Made by a program: the position numbers and the translations under genes. A model generated the notes under the pieces. That model did not search any database. It saw nothing but the letters and a program-made list of their open reading frames with translations, and was not told the origin of the DNA. From Nitrospirota bacterium (lineage in GTDB: Bacteria > Nitrospirota > Nitrospiria > JACQBZ01), in NCBI GenBank assembly GCA_016200255.1, contig JACQFA010000051.1, forward strand, positions 1-42,708: a DNA stretch of 42,708 nt. The letters run 5' to 3'. Positions 1 through 9,600 of this stretch are shown here, piece after piece (the first letter of the stretch is position 1; each line of letters begins with the position of its first letter).

Positions 1-1128
1 GGCGAGTTCTTTGATCCGTTCCAGCTTCTGGTGGATCGTGCCAAGCTTCTCGTGAAAGATAAGTCCCTTTAGTTGGCCCTTACGTTCATTCAACGTCTGT
101 TTCTTGTCCTGTTCAAAATAAAACCGGGCATCTTCCAGCCGGGCTCGAAGGACGCGCTCGTTGCCGGCCCGTATCACGGCCGGATTTTTGGTCTTCACGT
201 TGCTCACGAAAAGAAAATGGGGAAGAAGCGATCCGTTTTTTCCCAACAGAGGGAAATAGCCCTGATGTTCCTTCATCACCGTGATCGGGACCTCGACCGG
301 AAGCCCGAGATATTTTTTATCGAATCCGCCCAATAATACGACCGGCTGCTCGGTCAGAAAGACGGCTTGATTGAGAAGATCGGCGTCGTCCCGAACGAGA
401 CCTTTCTTTTCCTTTGCGAGTCGGGTCAGTCCCTCCCGGATGATGCCTTCACGCTCGGCCGGATCCAGGATCACATGATGGCGTTTAAGATCCTTCCGAT
501 AACCATCCCAGTTTTTCACCGTAAAAGGCCGGCCGGCCATAAAACGATGCCCGCGAGACCGATTGCCGCTGCCGAGACCGGCCAGACGAAACGGCACCAC
601 CCGACCGTCCAGCACGGCAACGATCCAGCGGATCGGCCGGACGAACTGCATGCCATGGCCATTCCAGCGCATCGTCTTCGGAAATCCCAGCGATGAGATC
701 ATTAGTGGAAGAAGACTTTTAAGAATATGGACCGCCGGAACGCTCGGCTGGCTCCGGACGGCGCAGACGTAATCGCCCTTGTCCGTCTTCTTGATTGTCA
801 GACTCTCGACAGGAATACCCTGGGCCTTTGCAAAACCGATCGCGGCCGCCGTCGGCTTGCCTTGCGCGTCGTAAGCAGCCGACTTCGGCGGGCCGGTCAT
901 CTCGGTCACAAGCGCCGACTGCTTTTGCGGAATGCCCAACGCCAAAAGTACGAGGCGCCTCGGGGTCGCAAATGTTTCCACCCGCTCGGCCGGAATCCTC
1001 GCCTCCGACAACGCCCGGGCAGCCTTTTCTTTCAATTCGATCAGGGTCTGGGACGGAACTCGGGAAGGGATCTCTTCCGTTCCGATCTCGAGCAACAGAT
1101 CGCCTCCCGCCCGCGTGGATTTTTTCAT
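1..1128 (-). CDS. glyS: Glycine--tRNA ligase beta subunit, 3' end outside window
   Basis: This is the N-terminal 376 codons of the beta subunit of the heterotetrameric bacterial glycyl-tRNA synthetase, which charges tRNA-Gly in the cytoplasm and carries the tRNA-binding and editing-like parts. The translation opens with a short lysine-rich stretch and then the family signature [13 protein letters not shown] (residues 10-22). It continues with the expected [21 protein letters not shown] and [13 protein letters not shown] stretches. The start is the ATG at 1126-1128, which overlaps the glyQ stop in an ATGA arrangement, so the two subunits are translationally coupled as in many bacteria. The reading frame is open to base 1, so the remaining C-terminal part lies beyond the left edge. 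Identification is firm. Confidence 0.95.
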   Translation of the reverse strand, partial: MKKSTRAGGDLLLEIGTEEIPSRVPSQTLIELKEKAARALSEARIPAERVETFATPRRLVLLALGIPQKQSALVTEMTGPPKSAAYDAQGKPTAAAIGFAKAQGIPVESLTIKKTDKGDYVCAVRSQPSVPAVHILKSLLPLMISSLGFPKTMRWNGHGMQFVRPIRWIVAVLDGRVVPFRLAGLGSGNRSRGHRFMAGRPFTVKNWDGYRKDLKRHHVILDPAEREGIIREGLTRLAKEKKGLVRDDADLLNQAVFLTEQPVVLLGGFDKKYLGLPVEVPITVMKEHQGYFPLLGKNGSLLPHFLFVSNVKTKNPAVIRAGNERVLRARLEDARFYFEQDKKQTLNERKGQLKGLIFHEKLGTIHQKLERIKELA

Positions 1129-2015
1129 GACCTTGCCCGCGCCTTTCCCCGGTCAAGGAGCGGATGGCCCAGTTCTTCACGGTTCTTGCAGTATGACTCG
1201 GCGCATTGTTTGGCCAGGTCCCGCACGCGTCCGATCAGGCCGGCCCGCTCCGAAACGCTGATCGCGCCGCGCGCGTCCAAGAGGTTGAAGAGATGAGAGG
1301 TCTTGATGCAGTAATCATAAGCTGGAAGGGGCAGAGCCGTTTTTAGAAGTTCACGGCATTGCATTTCATAGCGATCAAAAATTTCCCGGAGAGCCTTTGG
1401 ATCGGTCCGTTCAAAATTGTGTTTTGAAAACTGGATCTCGGTCTGGTGGTGAACGTCGCCGTAGGTCACCCTGTCGTTCCATCGGAGATCAAAAACGCTG
1501 TCGACGCCCTGGAGATACATCGCAAGCCGTTCCAGACCATACGTCAGCTCGACCGAAACGGGTGAGAGCGCAATACCGCCCACTTCCTGAAAATACGTGA
1601 ACTGCGTGATCTCCATCCCGTTGAGCCGGACCTCCCAGCCCAGGCCCCAGGCCCCGAGGGTGGGCGACTCCCAGTCGTCTTCCACGAACCGGATGTCATG
1701 GACCCGTCCGTCGATTCCGAGTTTTTTCAAGCTATCGAGGTAGAGGTCCTGGATATTTTCCGGTGAGGGCTTGAGAATGACCTGAAACTGATAGTAATGC
1801 TGAAGACGGTTGGGGTTTTCACCATATCGTCCGTCCGTGGGACGTCGCGTCGGCTGAACATAGGCCGCCTTCCACGGCTCCGGACCAAGCACTCTCAAGA
1901 ACGTCGCCGGATGGAACGTTCCGGCGCCCACCTCAAGGTCGTAAGGCTGTTGCAAGACACAGCCCTGACGGGCCCAGAACTCCTGCAGTCTTGAAATGAT
2001 TTCCTGAAAAGTCAA
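1125..2015 (-). CDS. glyQ: Glycine--tRNA ligase alpha subunit
   Basis: This is the catalytic alpha subunit of tetrameric glycyl-tRNA synthetase (class II aaRS), 296 residues, close to the usual 290-305. The protein begins [18 protein letters not shown] and contains the very conserved [19 protein letters not shown] and [21 protein letters not shown] regions of the active site. I place the start at a TTG (2013-2015) because the homologous N-terminus begins there and an AGGAG lies 10 nt upstream. A longer frame from another TTG at 2057 adds 14 residues not expected in the family. It is followed by glyS with a 4-nt overlap. A promoter with a perfect TTGACA lies upstream, facing away from bioA. 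Confidence 0.95.
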   Translation of the reverse strand: MTFQEIISRLQEFWARQGCVLQQPYDLEVGAGTFHPATFLRVLGPEPWKAAYVQPTRRPTDGRYGENPNRLQHYYQFQVILKPSPENIQDLYLDSLKKLGIDGRVHDIRFVEDDWESPTLGAWGLGWEVRLNGMEITQFTYFQEVGGIALSPVSVELTYGLERLAMYLQGVDSVFDLRWNDRVTYGDVHHQTEIQFSKHNFERTDPKALREIFDRYEMQCRELLKTALPLPAYDYCIKTSHLFNLLDARGAISVSERAGLIGRVRDLAKQCAESYCKNREELGHPLLDRGKARARS

Positions 2016-2077
2016 ACGACCATCTCTCCTGCATGGATAAACCACAAAAGCAGACAAGTTTGCGTAGGAGCCTGTGA

Positions 2078-2106
2078 AGTTAACAAAATTAGGTTAGTAT
2101 TGTCAA
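2078..2106 (-). promoter_or_regulatory. Probable glyQS promoter
   Basis: On the minus strand a perfect TTGACA (2106-2101) is followed, after 17 nt, by TTAACT (2083-2078), a weak -10. Transcription would start near 2071, giving a leader of about 55 nt that holds the AGGAG before the TTG start. The -35 is convincing and the -10 is poor (3 of 6). Confidence 0.45.
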
Positions 2107-2132
2107 GACGAATTACCGGCGGATCGGACTCC

Positions 2133-2161
2133 TTTACTGGCTCACCTTCATCGAGTATAAT
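2133..2161 (+). promoter_or_regulatory. bioA promoter, probably giving a leaderless mRNA
   Basis: TTTACT (2133-2138), a 17-nt spacer and a perfect TATAAT (2156-2161) form a good sigma-70-type promoter. The bioA ATG at 2171 lies only 9 nt beyond the -10, about where transcription should begin, and no usable ribosome-binding site can fit. The mRNA is therefore predicted to be leaderless or nearly so. Confidence 0.6.
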
Positions 2162-2170
2162 GACAGGCCC

Positions 2171-3547
2171 ATGAAACGGAAAACGACAAAGGATCGAGAC
2201 CGGAACCGGGAGCTCGAACGGGACGCTCGACGATATATCTGGCATCCCTTCACGCAGATGGCCGAGTGGGAAAAGGAAATCCCGCTGGTCATTGAACAGG
2301 GAAAGGGCATCTATCTTTACGACATTTATGGAAACCGATATCTGGACGGCGTTTCATCCATCTGGGTGAATCTTCATGGGCATCGAAAGACCGCGATTGA
2401 CCGCGCGATAAAAACCCAGATGAACAAGATCGCCCATTCCACGCTTCTGGGTCTATCCAACATCCCGGCGATCCGGCTCGCGAAGAAGTTGGTCGCACGG
2501 GCCCCGAAAGGGCTTGCGAAAGTTTTTTTCTCGGACAACGGCTCAACCGCCATGGAAGTGGCGCTCAAGATCGCATTCCAGTACTGGCGCCACCGCGGCA
2601 AACCTCAAAAAACAAAATTCGTATCACTGGTCAATGCCTATCATGGAGACACGATCGGCTCGGTCAGCCTGGGCGGGATTGGGTTGTTTCACGATCTCTA
2701 TTCCCCGCTTCTGTTCCCTACGTTTAAAGTCGGCGCGCCGTACTGCTATCGCTGTTTTCTAAACAAAACCTACCCGGAATGTCATCTGGCCTGCGCAGGC
2801 GAGGTTGAAACGGTCTTGGAAAAGCATGGGGACGAGATTGCGGCCGTCGTGATCGAACCGCTGATTCAAGGCGCGGCCGGAATGCTGACCTGGCCGCAAG
2901 GCTATCTGAAACAGATCCGGACCCTCTGCACGCGTTACAAAGTTCTGTTGATCGCGGACGAGGTCTTCACCGGTTTCGGCCGCACCGGAACGATGTTCGC
3001 CTGTGAGCATGAAGAGGTGACGCCGGACCTGATGGCGATCGCGAAGGGTCTGACGGGAGGATACATGCCGCTGGCGGCCACGTTGGTCACACAGGAAATT
3101 TACGACGCCTTTTTGGGAGACTACCGGGAGTTCAAGACCTTTTTCCACGGCCACAGCTATACCGGCAATCAACTCGGCTGCGCCGCGGCGCTCGCCAATC
3201 TCGAGATCTTCGAAAAGGAAGACATTCTAAAAAAACTCAAACCGAAGATCGAAGCTTTGGAAAAATTACTGGCGCCGCTTAAGGATCATCCGCACGTGGG
3301 AGAGGTCCGTCAAATCGGCCTGATCGCAGCGGTGGAGTTGGTGAAGGATCGCGCGACCAAAGAGCCTTACCCTTTGGAAGAGCGATGGGGATATCGAATT
3401 GCCAAGGAAGCCTTAAAGCGCGGGTTGATCATCCGCCCGCTGGGAAACGTCGTCCCGCTCCTGCCGCCGCTCTCGGTCACGATCCCGCAACTGAAAAAGA
3501 TGGTCGCGATTCTGGGTGAATCGATCCGGGTCACAACCGAAATGTAG
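2171..3547 (+). CDS. bioA: Adenosylmethionine--8-amino-7-oxononanoate aminotransferase (DAPA synthase)
   Basis: This is a PLP-dependent class III aminotransferase of 458 residues that uses S-adenosylmethionine to convert KAPA to DAPA in biotin synthesis. The BioA-specific motif WHPFTQM lies at residues 24-30. Other fold-type I signatures are the DNGSTAME phosphate-binding region near 123, YHGDTIG near 158, the PLP-ring aspartate D263 in ADEVFTGFGRTG, and the Schiff-base lysine K292 in AIAKGLTGGY. The gene stands alone; bioB, bioF and bioD are not in the window. The first 20 residues are a charged extension. The start codon is set by a strong promoter placed immediately upstream. It converges on the operon ending at 3568, with only 20 nt between stops. 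Confidence 0.95.
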   Translation: MKRKTTKDRDRNRELERDARRYIWHPFTQMAEWEKEIPLVIEQGKGIYLYDIYGNRYLDGVSSIWVNLHGHRKTAIDRAIKTQMNKIAHSTLLGLSNIPAIRLAKKLVARAPKGLAKVFFSDNGSTAMEVALKIAFQYWRHRGKPQKTKFVSLVNAYHGDTIGSVSLGGIGLFHDLYSPLLFPTFKVGAPYCYRCFLNKTYPECHLACAGEVETVLEKHGDEIAAVVIEPLIQGAAGMLTWPQGYLKQIRTLCTRYKVLLIADEVFTGFGRTGTMFACEHEEVTPDLMAIAKGLTGGYMPLAATLVTQEIYDAFLGDYREFKTFFHGHSYTGNQLGCAAALANLEIFEKEDILKKLKPKIEALEKLLAPLKDHPHVGEVRQIGLIAAVELVKDRATKEPYPLEERWGYRIAKEALKRGLIIRPLGNVVPLLPPLSVTIPQLKKMVAILGESIRVTTEM

Positions 3548-3571
3548 GGGCGCAGTATGCCGTGCCGCTAC
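3544..3571. repeat. 28-nt imperfect palindrome spanning two convergent stop codons
   Basis: Bases 3544-3571 can fold into a hairpin: GTAG pairs with CTAC at the ends, then GGC with GCC, a G-T wobble and further G-C pairs around a TATG loop, with two mismatches. The bioA stop TAG (3545-3547) and the opposite-strand stop of the small protein (3568-3570) both lie inside it. There is no U-run, so it is not a classical terminator. It may be a bidirectional processing or attenuation hairpin, or a decayed copy of a dispersed intergenic palindrome. Confidence 0.4.
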
Positions 3572-3726
3572 GTCTTTCCAAATAATTTACACCGCCAGCA
3601 GACGATTTTGATCCGCATGGATTGGATGACATCCGGGACCATGAGGAAATAGCCCTTCCAGAGTTTTCGGCCGCAAAGAGCGCAGTGGGATGTTGTCACA
3701 TAGAGATGCTCCGAACGCTCCGTCAT
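3568..3726 (-). CDS. Small four-cysteine (zinc-ribbon-like) protein
   Basis: This is a 52-residue basic protein with two CxxC knuckles: CALC at about residues 15-18 and CWRC near 43-46. They are separated by some 24 residues, the layout of a small zinc ribbon. The ATG at 3726 is preceded by a good AGAAGGAG; a longer in-frame version reads through the intergenic space and is not supported. It is the third gene of an operon with the J-domain/HTH protein and the MinD-like ATPase, 31 nt after the former's stop. No named family is recognised. Metal binding is inferred from the cysteine spacing only; a DNA- or protein-binding adaptor role is possible. Confidence 0.65.
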   Translation of the reverse strand: MTERSEHLYVTTSHCALCGRKLWKGYFLMVPDVIQSMRIKIVCWRCKLFGKT

Positions 3727-3757
3727 GTTTCTCCTTCTTTCGTGATCGAGATCGAAC

Positions 3758-4372
3758 TCATATCGGATCGGGTTTCCGGGACTGTTCAACAAGCCATAAA
3801 ATCCGATCGGCCACGCGATCGCCGTCCAGACCCAGGAGACGGGCATACTGGATCACGTAGCTGCGGAGGTAAACCGACGGCGGCAGTGAACGAAACTGGT
3901 TTTTCTCCAAAAACTGAAAGTAGGTGATATTGATCCGCGTCTTATTGGCGATCTCCTGAAGCGGAATCCCCAAACGCTCCCGAATCTGACGGAGGTCGAG
4001 GCCGGTCAGCGATTCGATCTCGACCGATTCCATGGTCTCACCGGTTGATTTCGGCAAAGCGGGCGCGGCGACCACGGGCGCGGTCTTGACGGACTCGGAC
4101 ACCGATGAAGCCGGTTTTTCCGGAGCGGCCAAACCCAACAGGTCCCGATCGTACTGACTACGCCGGTTCTCATCCGAGAGCGTTTCATAGGCGAGATGAA
4201 TTTTCCGGATAATCTCTTTCCGTTCTTCGGAATCAAACAGCGAATAGGCCGCCAACGAGTTGTCCCCGTATGTCTTTTTCGCCAGTTCATAGGCCTGGTC
4301 AATCTGCGCCCGCGTCGCACCGGTGGAAATCTCGAAGACTTCGTAGAAATTTTGTTCCAGGAGGGGCTTCAT
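3758..4372 (-). CDS. Degenerate J-domain plus RodZ-type HTH protein
   Basis: This 204-residue cytoplasmic protein joins two domains. Residues about 6-76 look like a DnaJ J-domain (YEVFEIS near the start and AYETLSDENRRSQYDRDLLG at the end). The HPD tripeptide needed to stimulate Hsp70 is absent; that loop reads KKTYGDNS. A Pro/Ala/Ser-rich linker (about 77-118) leads to a RodZ-like helix-turn-helix (about 121-190), with LRQIRERLGIPLQEIANKTR followed by SLPPSVYLRSYVIQYARLLGLD. No membrane helix follows, unlike RodZ itself. The ATG overlaps the stop of the MinD-like gene by 4 nt, so the two proteins are probably made together. A scaffold or regulator acting with the ATPase is the simplest inference; the family function is not established. 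Confidence 0.8.
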   Translation of the reverse strand: MKPLLEQNFYEVFEISTGATRAQIDQAYELAKKTYGDNSLAAYSLFDSEERKEIIRKIHLAYETLSDENRRSQYDRDLLGLAAPEKPASSVSESVKTAPVVAAPALPKSTGETMESVEIESLTGLDLRQIRERLGIPLQEIANKTRINITYFQFLEKNQFRSLPPSVYLRSYVIQYARLLGLDGDRVADRILWLVEQSRKPDPI

Positions 4373-5340
4373 CGCCGAGGCGCGGTTTTTACCAGGTAGT
4401 CGATCGTCAATTGTTTGTGATGGACGAGGTTGTCGGCCACTTTGTGGATTCCGCGGGCCGAACTGGACATCGGATATTCGGTCAACATCGGGCGACGGCG
4501 TTTGGTCGCCTGCCAGACATGGTCGTCGTACTCCACGTACCCGACATATTCCACGGTAATCCCGAAATATTTGGTGCAGGAGCTTCGCATCGAGAAACCG
4601 AGCGTGATGTCGTCCTTCGAGCGCACCTGGTTGACGACCAGTTTGGGCCGGAAGCTGTACATCTCATTTTTCAACTGCTCGCCGACCGCGCCGTCCATGC
4701 GGGCCACCTGCTCGATCAAGTCATACGGCGTTTTGATTCCATTCTCGTTTTTTTGATCCATCGCCCGTGCGATGATCTCCCGGACCGAATCCTCCCGGGC
4801 GATTTTCCGAAACCGTCGGTAGAAGACGCTTTTAATAAAGCGGTAGACATTTTCGATCGAGGTCGGCTCGGGCAAAACCGCGAGGATGCCTTGATCGGCA
4901 ATCAGGAAGAAGTCGAGGATATTAAACGAGGTGCCGGCGCCCAAGTCCAGGATAATGTACTCCATGTCCAGTTCCTGGATCTGCTTGAGCAGCCGCATCT
5001 TCTGCGCGTATTTAGGATTGGCCATTTCCAGAATGTCCTGCGCGCCGCTGATCAGGCCGAGGTCGGCGATTCCGGTCGGAACGATGGCCTCCTCGATCCG
5101 CTTGATACGGCCGGTGAGAAGATCCGACAGCGTCGATTCCGGATAGTCAATTCCGAGGCAGGTATGAAGATTGGCGCAACCGAGGTCGGCATCAATCAGC
5201 AAAACGCGTTTTCCCTGATTGGACAGTGCAATGGCAAGATTGGCGGACAGAAAACTTTTTCCCGTGCCGCCTTTGCCGCCGCCGACGGCCCAGATCTCGC
5301 TTTTGGATGGATTTGTTTGATCCTGAAGCTGCATCTCCAT
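4369..5340 (-). CDS. MinD/ParA-family P-loop ATPase
   Basis: This is a 323-residue ATPase of the MinD/ParA/FleN superfamily. The deviant Walker A KGGTGKS lies at residues 23-29, with both signature lysines. It is followed by LLIDADLGCANLHTCLGI (switch region), a Walker B-like YIILDLGAG near residues 130-140, and VVNQVRSKDD near 230. Such ATPases dimerise on ATP and position or regulate cellular machines (division site, flagella, chromosomes). No minC, minE or flagellar genes are nearby, so the cargo is unknown. The ATG is preceded by CGGAAAAA, and a promoter with TTGATA lies further upstream. It heads an operon with the J-domain/HTH protein and the zinc-ribbon-like protein. The family is firm; the role is not. 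Confidence 0.9.
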   Translation of the reverse strand: MEMQLQDQTNPSKSEIWAVGGGKGGTGKSFLSANLAIALSNQGKRVLLIDADLGCANLHTCLGIDYPESTLSDLLTGRIKRIEEAIVPTGIADLGLISGAQDILEMANPKYAQKMRLLKQIQELDMEYIILDLGAGTSFNILDFFLIADQGILAVLPEPTSIENVYRFIKSVFYRRFRKIAREDSVREIIARAMDQKNENGIKTPYDLIEQVARMDGAVGEQLKNEMYSFRPKLVVNQVRSKDDITLGFSMRSSCTKYFGITVEYVGYVEYDDHVWQATKRRRPMLTEYPMSSSARGIHKVADNLVHHKQLTIDYLVKTAPRR

Positions 5341-5366
5341 TTTTTCCGAATGGTCTAGTCGTTATC

Positions 5367-5395
5367 CTTTTACACGAATTCGCGTAATTTATCAA
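5367..5395 (-). promoter_or_regulatory. Probable promoter of the MinD-like operon
   Basis: On the minus strand TTGATA (5395-5390; 5 of 6 matches to TTGACA) is followed by a 17-nt spacer and TAAAAG (5372-5367; 4 of 6). Transcription would begin near 5360, about 20 nt before the ATG at 5340. It lies back to back with the promoter of the DUF3047 gene. Confidence 0.45.
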
Positions 5396-5418
5396 TCCTT
5401 TTCTTCTTTTTCTGATTA

Positions 5419-5427
5419 TGCTATACT
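5419..5427 (+). promoter_or_regulatory. Extended -10 element, leaderless start of the DUF3047 gene
   Basis: TGC followed by TATACT (5422-5427) is an extended -10. The ATG at 5436 follows after 8 nt, where transcription would start, and there is no ribosome-binding site. No good -35 is seen, which is tolerable for an extended -10 promoter. Confidence 0.45.
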
Positions 5428-5435
5428 TCCGAACT

Positions 5436-6116
5436 ATGCGCTCGTATCTGACCATCTCATTTTTGGCCGTGCTGCTTATGACGGTCCTGTTATCGACGAG
5501 TTTCTCCGATGCCGGCCCGGACAGTCTGGTGGTGGACCCGGTGAGCAATGGCCTGGGAAAAGACGATCTTCCGGTCGGCTGGGACCTTAAGCAGTGGTTC
5601 GGCGGCGGCCATGACATCCGGATCGAAACGAGCGATGCAAAACCCGCCCTGCATCTGGTTTCCAAAGTAAACAGCTTCGGCATCTACAAAAAAATGGATT
5701 TCGATATTCGAGACTATCCCAATCTTTCCTGGCGATGGAAAGTCACGGTCCTCCCGACCGGAGGGGATGTGCGGAACAAAAAAACGGACGATCAGGCGGC
5801 GCAGGTTTACGTGCTTTTCCCGAGATTTCCGGCGGCCGTGAATACGCGGCTGGTGGGTTATATTTGGGAAAACCTCACACCGAAAGATCTTCACGTCACC
5901 AGCCGGAAATCCTCGAACACGCGCTATGTCGTGCTCAAAAACGGAACCGATCCCTTGGGCCAATGGGTACAGGAGAAACGCAATGTCTTTCAGGACTACC
6001 GCGATCTGTTCGGGGAAGAGCCGCCCCAGGTCGGCGGAGTAACGCTGATGATCGATTCGGACGACACGAAATCAACCGCCGAAAGCTACTTTGATATTCT
6101 TCACTTCGAAAAATAG
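5436..6116 (+). CDS. DUF3047 family exported protein
   Basis: This is a 226-residue protein from the ATG at 5436; an in-frame ATG at 5418 would add six residues and overlap the -10 element. Residues 1-26 form a signal peptide (MRSYLTIS, then a leucine/valine-rich core ending near SFSDA), so the mature protein is exported. The body matches DUF3047: GLGKDDLPVGW near the start, SWRWKV, DDQAAQVYVLFP, YIWENL, and a closing IDSDDT...AESYFDI. The fold resembles a beta-sandwich, but the function is unknown. It stands alone between the divergent MinD-like operon and the plus-strand YkgJ-type gene. Confidence 0.85.
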   Translation: MRSYLTISFLAVLLMTVLLSTSFSDAGPDSLVVDPVSNGLGKDDLPVGWDLKQWFGGGHDIRIETSDAKPALHLVSKVNSFGIYKKMDFDIRDYPNLSWRWKVTVLPTGGDVRNKKTDDQAAQVYVLFPRFPAAVNTRLVGYIWENLTPKDLHVTSRKSSNTRYVVLKNGTDPLGQWVQEKRNVFQDYRDLFGEEPPQVGGVTLMIDSDDTKSTAESYFDILHFEK

Positions 6117-6180
6117 CGGCGTTTCGGTTAAAAATTACTTGCACTCCGGACCTTTTTATGTTAGAAAGTAAAAAAAATTA

Positions 6181-6621
6181 ATGACTCGCGAACCCCTGCA
6201 AAAACAGATGACGAACCGCCGACTGAGAAAACTGATGCGCAGCGCCTCCGCCACCCGCCTGACCCGGCTGGGCAGCAAGATCCGCCGATTTTTCCTCTGC
6301 GTCGTCCGGCCCAAATACGTCGAACAAATGATCCAGCACCGCGGGGGAGAATGCGTCTCGTGCGGCAAATGCTGCAAGCTGGTCTTCAAATGTCCGTTCC
6401 TCGGCGGCACGGACGAAAACCCGCGATGCATGGTCTATGAAGGCCGGCCCAAACCCTGCGTGGCCTTTCCGATTGACGAGCGTGATCTGGCCGACGTGAA
6501 CTTCCAGTGCGGTTATTTCTTTACGGATCAAACAATCCCATCGCCGGACCTGGTCCAGATCCCGGTTCCGGCCTATGCCCGCCAGGCGCAGACGGCCACG
6601 AAACTGGCCACGGATATTTAG
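6181..6621 (+). CDS. YkgJ-family cysteine-cluster protein
   Basis: This is a 146-residue protein of the YkgJ type (putative zinc- or iron-chelating CxxCxxCC family). The cysteine cluster CVSCGKCC lies near residues 58-65. It is followed by CPFLG, a further Cys in RCMVYEGRP, and PCVAFPI, the usual ligand set. The first 50 residues are very basic (many Arg/Lys) and may form a tail that touches nucleic acid or membrane. No strong ribosome-binding site precedes the ATG at 6181; in-frame ATGs at 6208 and 6235 are alternatives. Its stop overlaps, on the opposite strand, the stop of the large DUF11 gene. The metal and the biochemical role are not known for the family. Confidence 0.8.
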   Translation: MTREPLQKQMTNRRLRKLMRSASATRLTRLGSKIRRFFLCVVRPKYVEQMIQHRGGECVSCGKCCKLVFKCPFLGGTDENPRCMVYEGRPKPCVAFPIDERDLADVNFQCGYFFTDQTIPSPDLVQIPVPAYARQAQTATKLATDI

Positions 6622-9600
6622 CCCCGCATTACTCCTTTCCGCGACTTCACCTTCCTTTTCGGGACGACCGAAACAATGGCAAACCCGATAACGAATAGCA
6701 GAGAAAGTCCGGGATATTTTATGCCGTAAACGATCGGCGTCAGAACCCATCGCGTGATCGCCTTTAGACTCTCATGGGCTCTTATATAATCCGCGATCGG
6801 CGGGGATTCACGGTAATAGAACCGAACAAAGGCCCGGCCGATCGAATGGGTCATCAGATGGGCGTCTCTGAACTCCCGTAACACCCGGACCTCCGGCGCG
6901 AGATAGCTTCCATAGGCCGCCGTCGCGATAAAACATCGGCCGCCGTTATTTCCGCCGCCACTGCTCCCGGTCGAAGCCGGATTTACCGTGCTGCCTTCCG
7001 TTGCGCTGTTGTTGGATGAATCGGGATCCGACACGCCGCTGGCGACACTGGCCGGATTGCTGAGGCTCCCCGCGGCCGTGGGCGTAATCACTATCGTCAC
7101 CGTAGCCCCGGCGCCGCTCGACACGTTCCCCAGGTTACAGGTCACCGTCCCCGTTCCACTGCAACTTCCCTGATCGGATGTTGATGAAACGAAGGTCGCG
7201 CCGGACGGAAGCGTGTCCGTCACCGTCGTACTTATTGCCGTGTCCGGACCGTTGTTCGTCACGGTGATGCTATAGGTCAGGTTATTTCCGACCGTCACCG
7301 GGTCCGGACTGTCCGTCATGACCATCGCAAGATCGGCGCTGGGCGGAGGCGGTGCCGAAACGGTCGTGCCGGCCGTGGCGCTGTTGTTGGCCATGCTTGG
7401 GTCCGAAACCCCGCTGGTCACACTTGCCGTGTTGTTAATCGTACCTGCAATTGTAGGGGTGCCGACAAGGGTCACGATGGCGTTCGCACCGCTGTTGATC
7501 GTTCCCAGAGAGCAGTTCACGGTGCTTGTTCCGCTGCAACTGCCCTGAGTCGCGGATGATGAGACAAAGGTCACGCCGGACGGCAGTGCATCCTTCAGCG
7601 TCGCACTCGTCGCGGCATCCGGCCCGTTGTTCGTCACCGTAACAGTGTAGGTCAGATTGTTTCCAACCGTCACCGGATCAGGACTGTCCGCAACGGCCGT
7701 CGCGAGATCCGCGCTCGTCGAAGGCGGAGGGGGGGAGTTGGACTGCACGGTCGTATTGATTGTGATGCTGTTATTTGACAGATTGGGATCCGGAGGATCC
7801 GAAACATCCGCCGAGACGGCGATGGTATTGCTGCGATGCCCGGAGGTCACCGGAGTCACAACGATCGTCACGGTCGCGCTCGTCGAATTGGGCATGGGAC
7901 CCAGGTTACAGGTCACTGTGCTTGTCCCGCTGCAACTTCCCTGACTCGTAGTTGATGAAACGAAAGTCATTCCGCTTGGCAGCGTATCGGCCAAGGTCAC
8001 GACCGTCAGATCATTCGGGCCGTTATTGGTCGTCGTCAGGGAATAGGTCAGATTATTTCCCACGATCACCGGGTCAGGCGAGTCGGTACCCGTGACTGAA
8101 AGATCGGCGTTTGGACTGCCGGTAGGACAGGTGACGAATTTAAATGAACCGATTCGGGTTTTCCAATTCGAAGAGCTGGTCACGGAATAATATTCCTGAG
8201 TGTACCAGAAGGTGCAGTCGTCCGTAGGGTCCACGGCCAGCATGCTGTAATCACCCCAGCGCCCGGATGAACTCGTTTGGGAGCCGCTGCCAGCCATGAG
8301 AACACCCTCCCCCTGCGTCATGATGCCGGGACTGTCTCCGTCTAAGCGGCCGGTATAACGAATCGAAGGAAAGGTCGTGCTACTGGAAACAGAATAGCCC
8401 AATGCGATATTTCCTGCGCCGTCCATCGCAATGCTTCCCATCCAGCGATGGTCGGCGTCCGGAGCAAAGGTGCCTTGCTGATAAATGACGGGCGTGACCC
8501 ACGGGTTGCGGATTTCATACCATCGTATTCCGGCATGATTTTTACCACTCACATCCACGGTGTGGTTGAGGACCAGGGATTCGTGCGTGCCGAAGTTGCG
8601 ATAGGCAAGACGATACATTATCCGATCCGCGATGGCATCCACCTTCTTCGTAGTGCCCTTCTGAGGAATGCAGTTTGAACTAAAACTGCACATATTGGAG
8701 TCAAAAGCGGCCGTCGCGAGAAGCGTCGGTCCGGTAAAGGTCGAATTCCCTGGAATGGTCCAGTCCACATGGAAACGCCAGAGCTCGAGCTGATCGGCGG
8801 GATATCCCAATCCATCGTCATCCATTTGCACAAAGGTGTTGGGCTCACCGATGGGCGGCGCTGTCGGACCGTCCAGATCCGATGGAAGCATGCCGCCCAG
8901 GTTGGGGTCCACCGAGAAAAGATCGAAATAAACCATTTGCGCCGGATTACCGAGCAACATTTGATCTCGCTCAAAAACAAAAGCCCCCGCCCCGCCCCAA
9001 CTGCCATCGGCATTAAACTGGTTCGCCGTCATATAATATCCGTCCGGCCAGACGCCGAACTTTGGATAGTCGTTCAACTTCGTATTGCTGACCACGAAGT
9101 CATAGAGATACCAAGCACCTGTTGGATCGGGGGTCTGGGAGACGGCGATGCATTGATGGAATGGACCATTGGGATAGTTGGGCAGCGCAAACTGGCTCAT
9201 CAACCAGCGGTCGGCCAACTGGTCGTACTGTACGATCGGATCGCCATCGTTGCTGGTCTCGCACGGTGCACCGAAACCGGTCCATAGTGTGTTGCCTGCG
9301 GCCGGGCCGTAGATGGGCGGCGCTCCGGTCTTGTCCCAGATGGCGAAAGCCAGGTTGACCCACTGGACATAGTGGTTGGGTCCGACGTCGCCCTCGGTAT
9401 CCGGCGGCAGCACGCCGTTTAAATTAGTCACACCATCAAAGTTTTGAATCGGCGACGGCATTTTGAATATGGGCGACAATCCTTGAACAAGCGAGTCCGT
9501 CGTCGGGATCTTGACGGCAGGGATGTTCAGGCCTTGCGTCCTGGGCAGCGGATGTTTTGGAATCTCACGCTCCACCGGTCCCAACGCGGGCGGAATCGGC

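Noticed and set aside
719..1180. 153-codon minus-strand frame
   Set aside because: It runs in another frame of the glyS/glyQ junction; the true glyS frame gives perfect family motifs.
3727..3846. Longer N-terminus for the 52-residue cysteine protein
   Set aside because: It would cross the end of the upstream gene and lacks a ribosome-binding site; the ATG at 3726 has a strong one.
4270..5358. 362-codon plus-strand frame opposite the MinD-like gene
   Set aside because: It is antisense to a gene with clear Walker motifs, and has low-complexity composition and no ribosome-binding site.
7000..8110. Internal DNA repeats that might suggest a satellite or recombination hot spot
   Set aside because: They correspond to three diverged DUF11 protein domains and are not near-identical in DNA.
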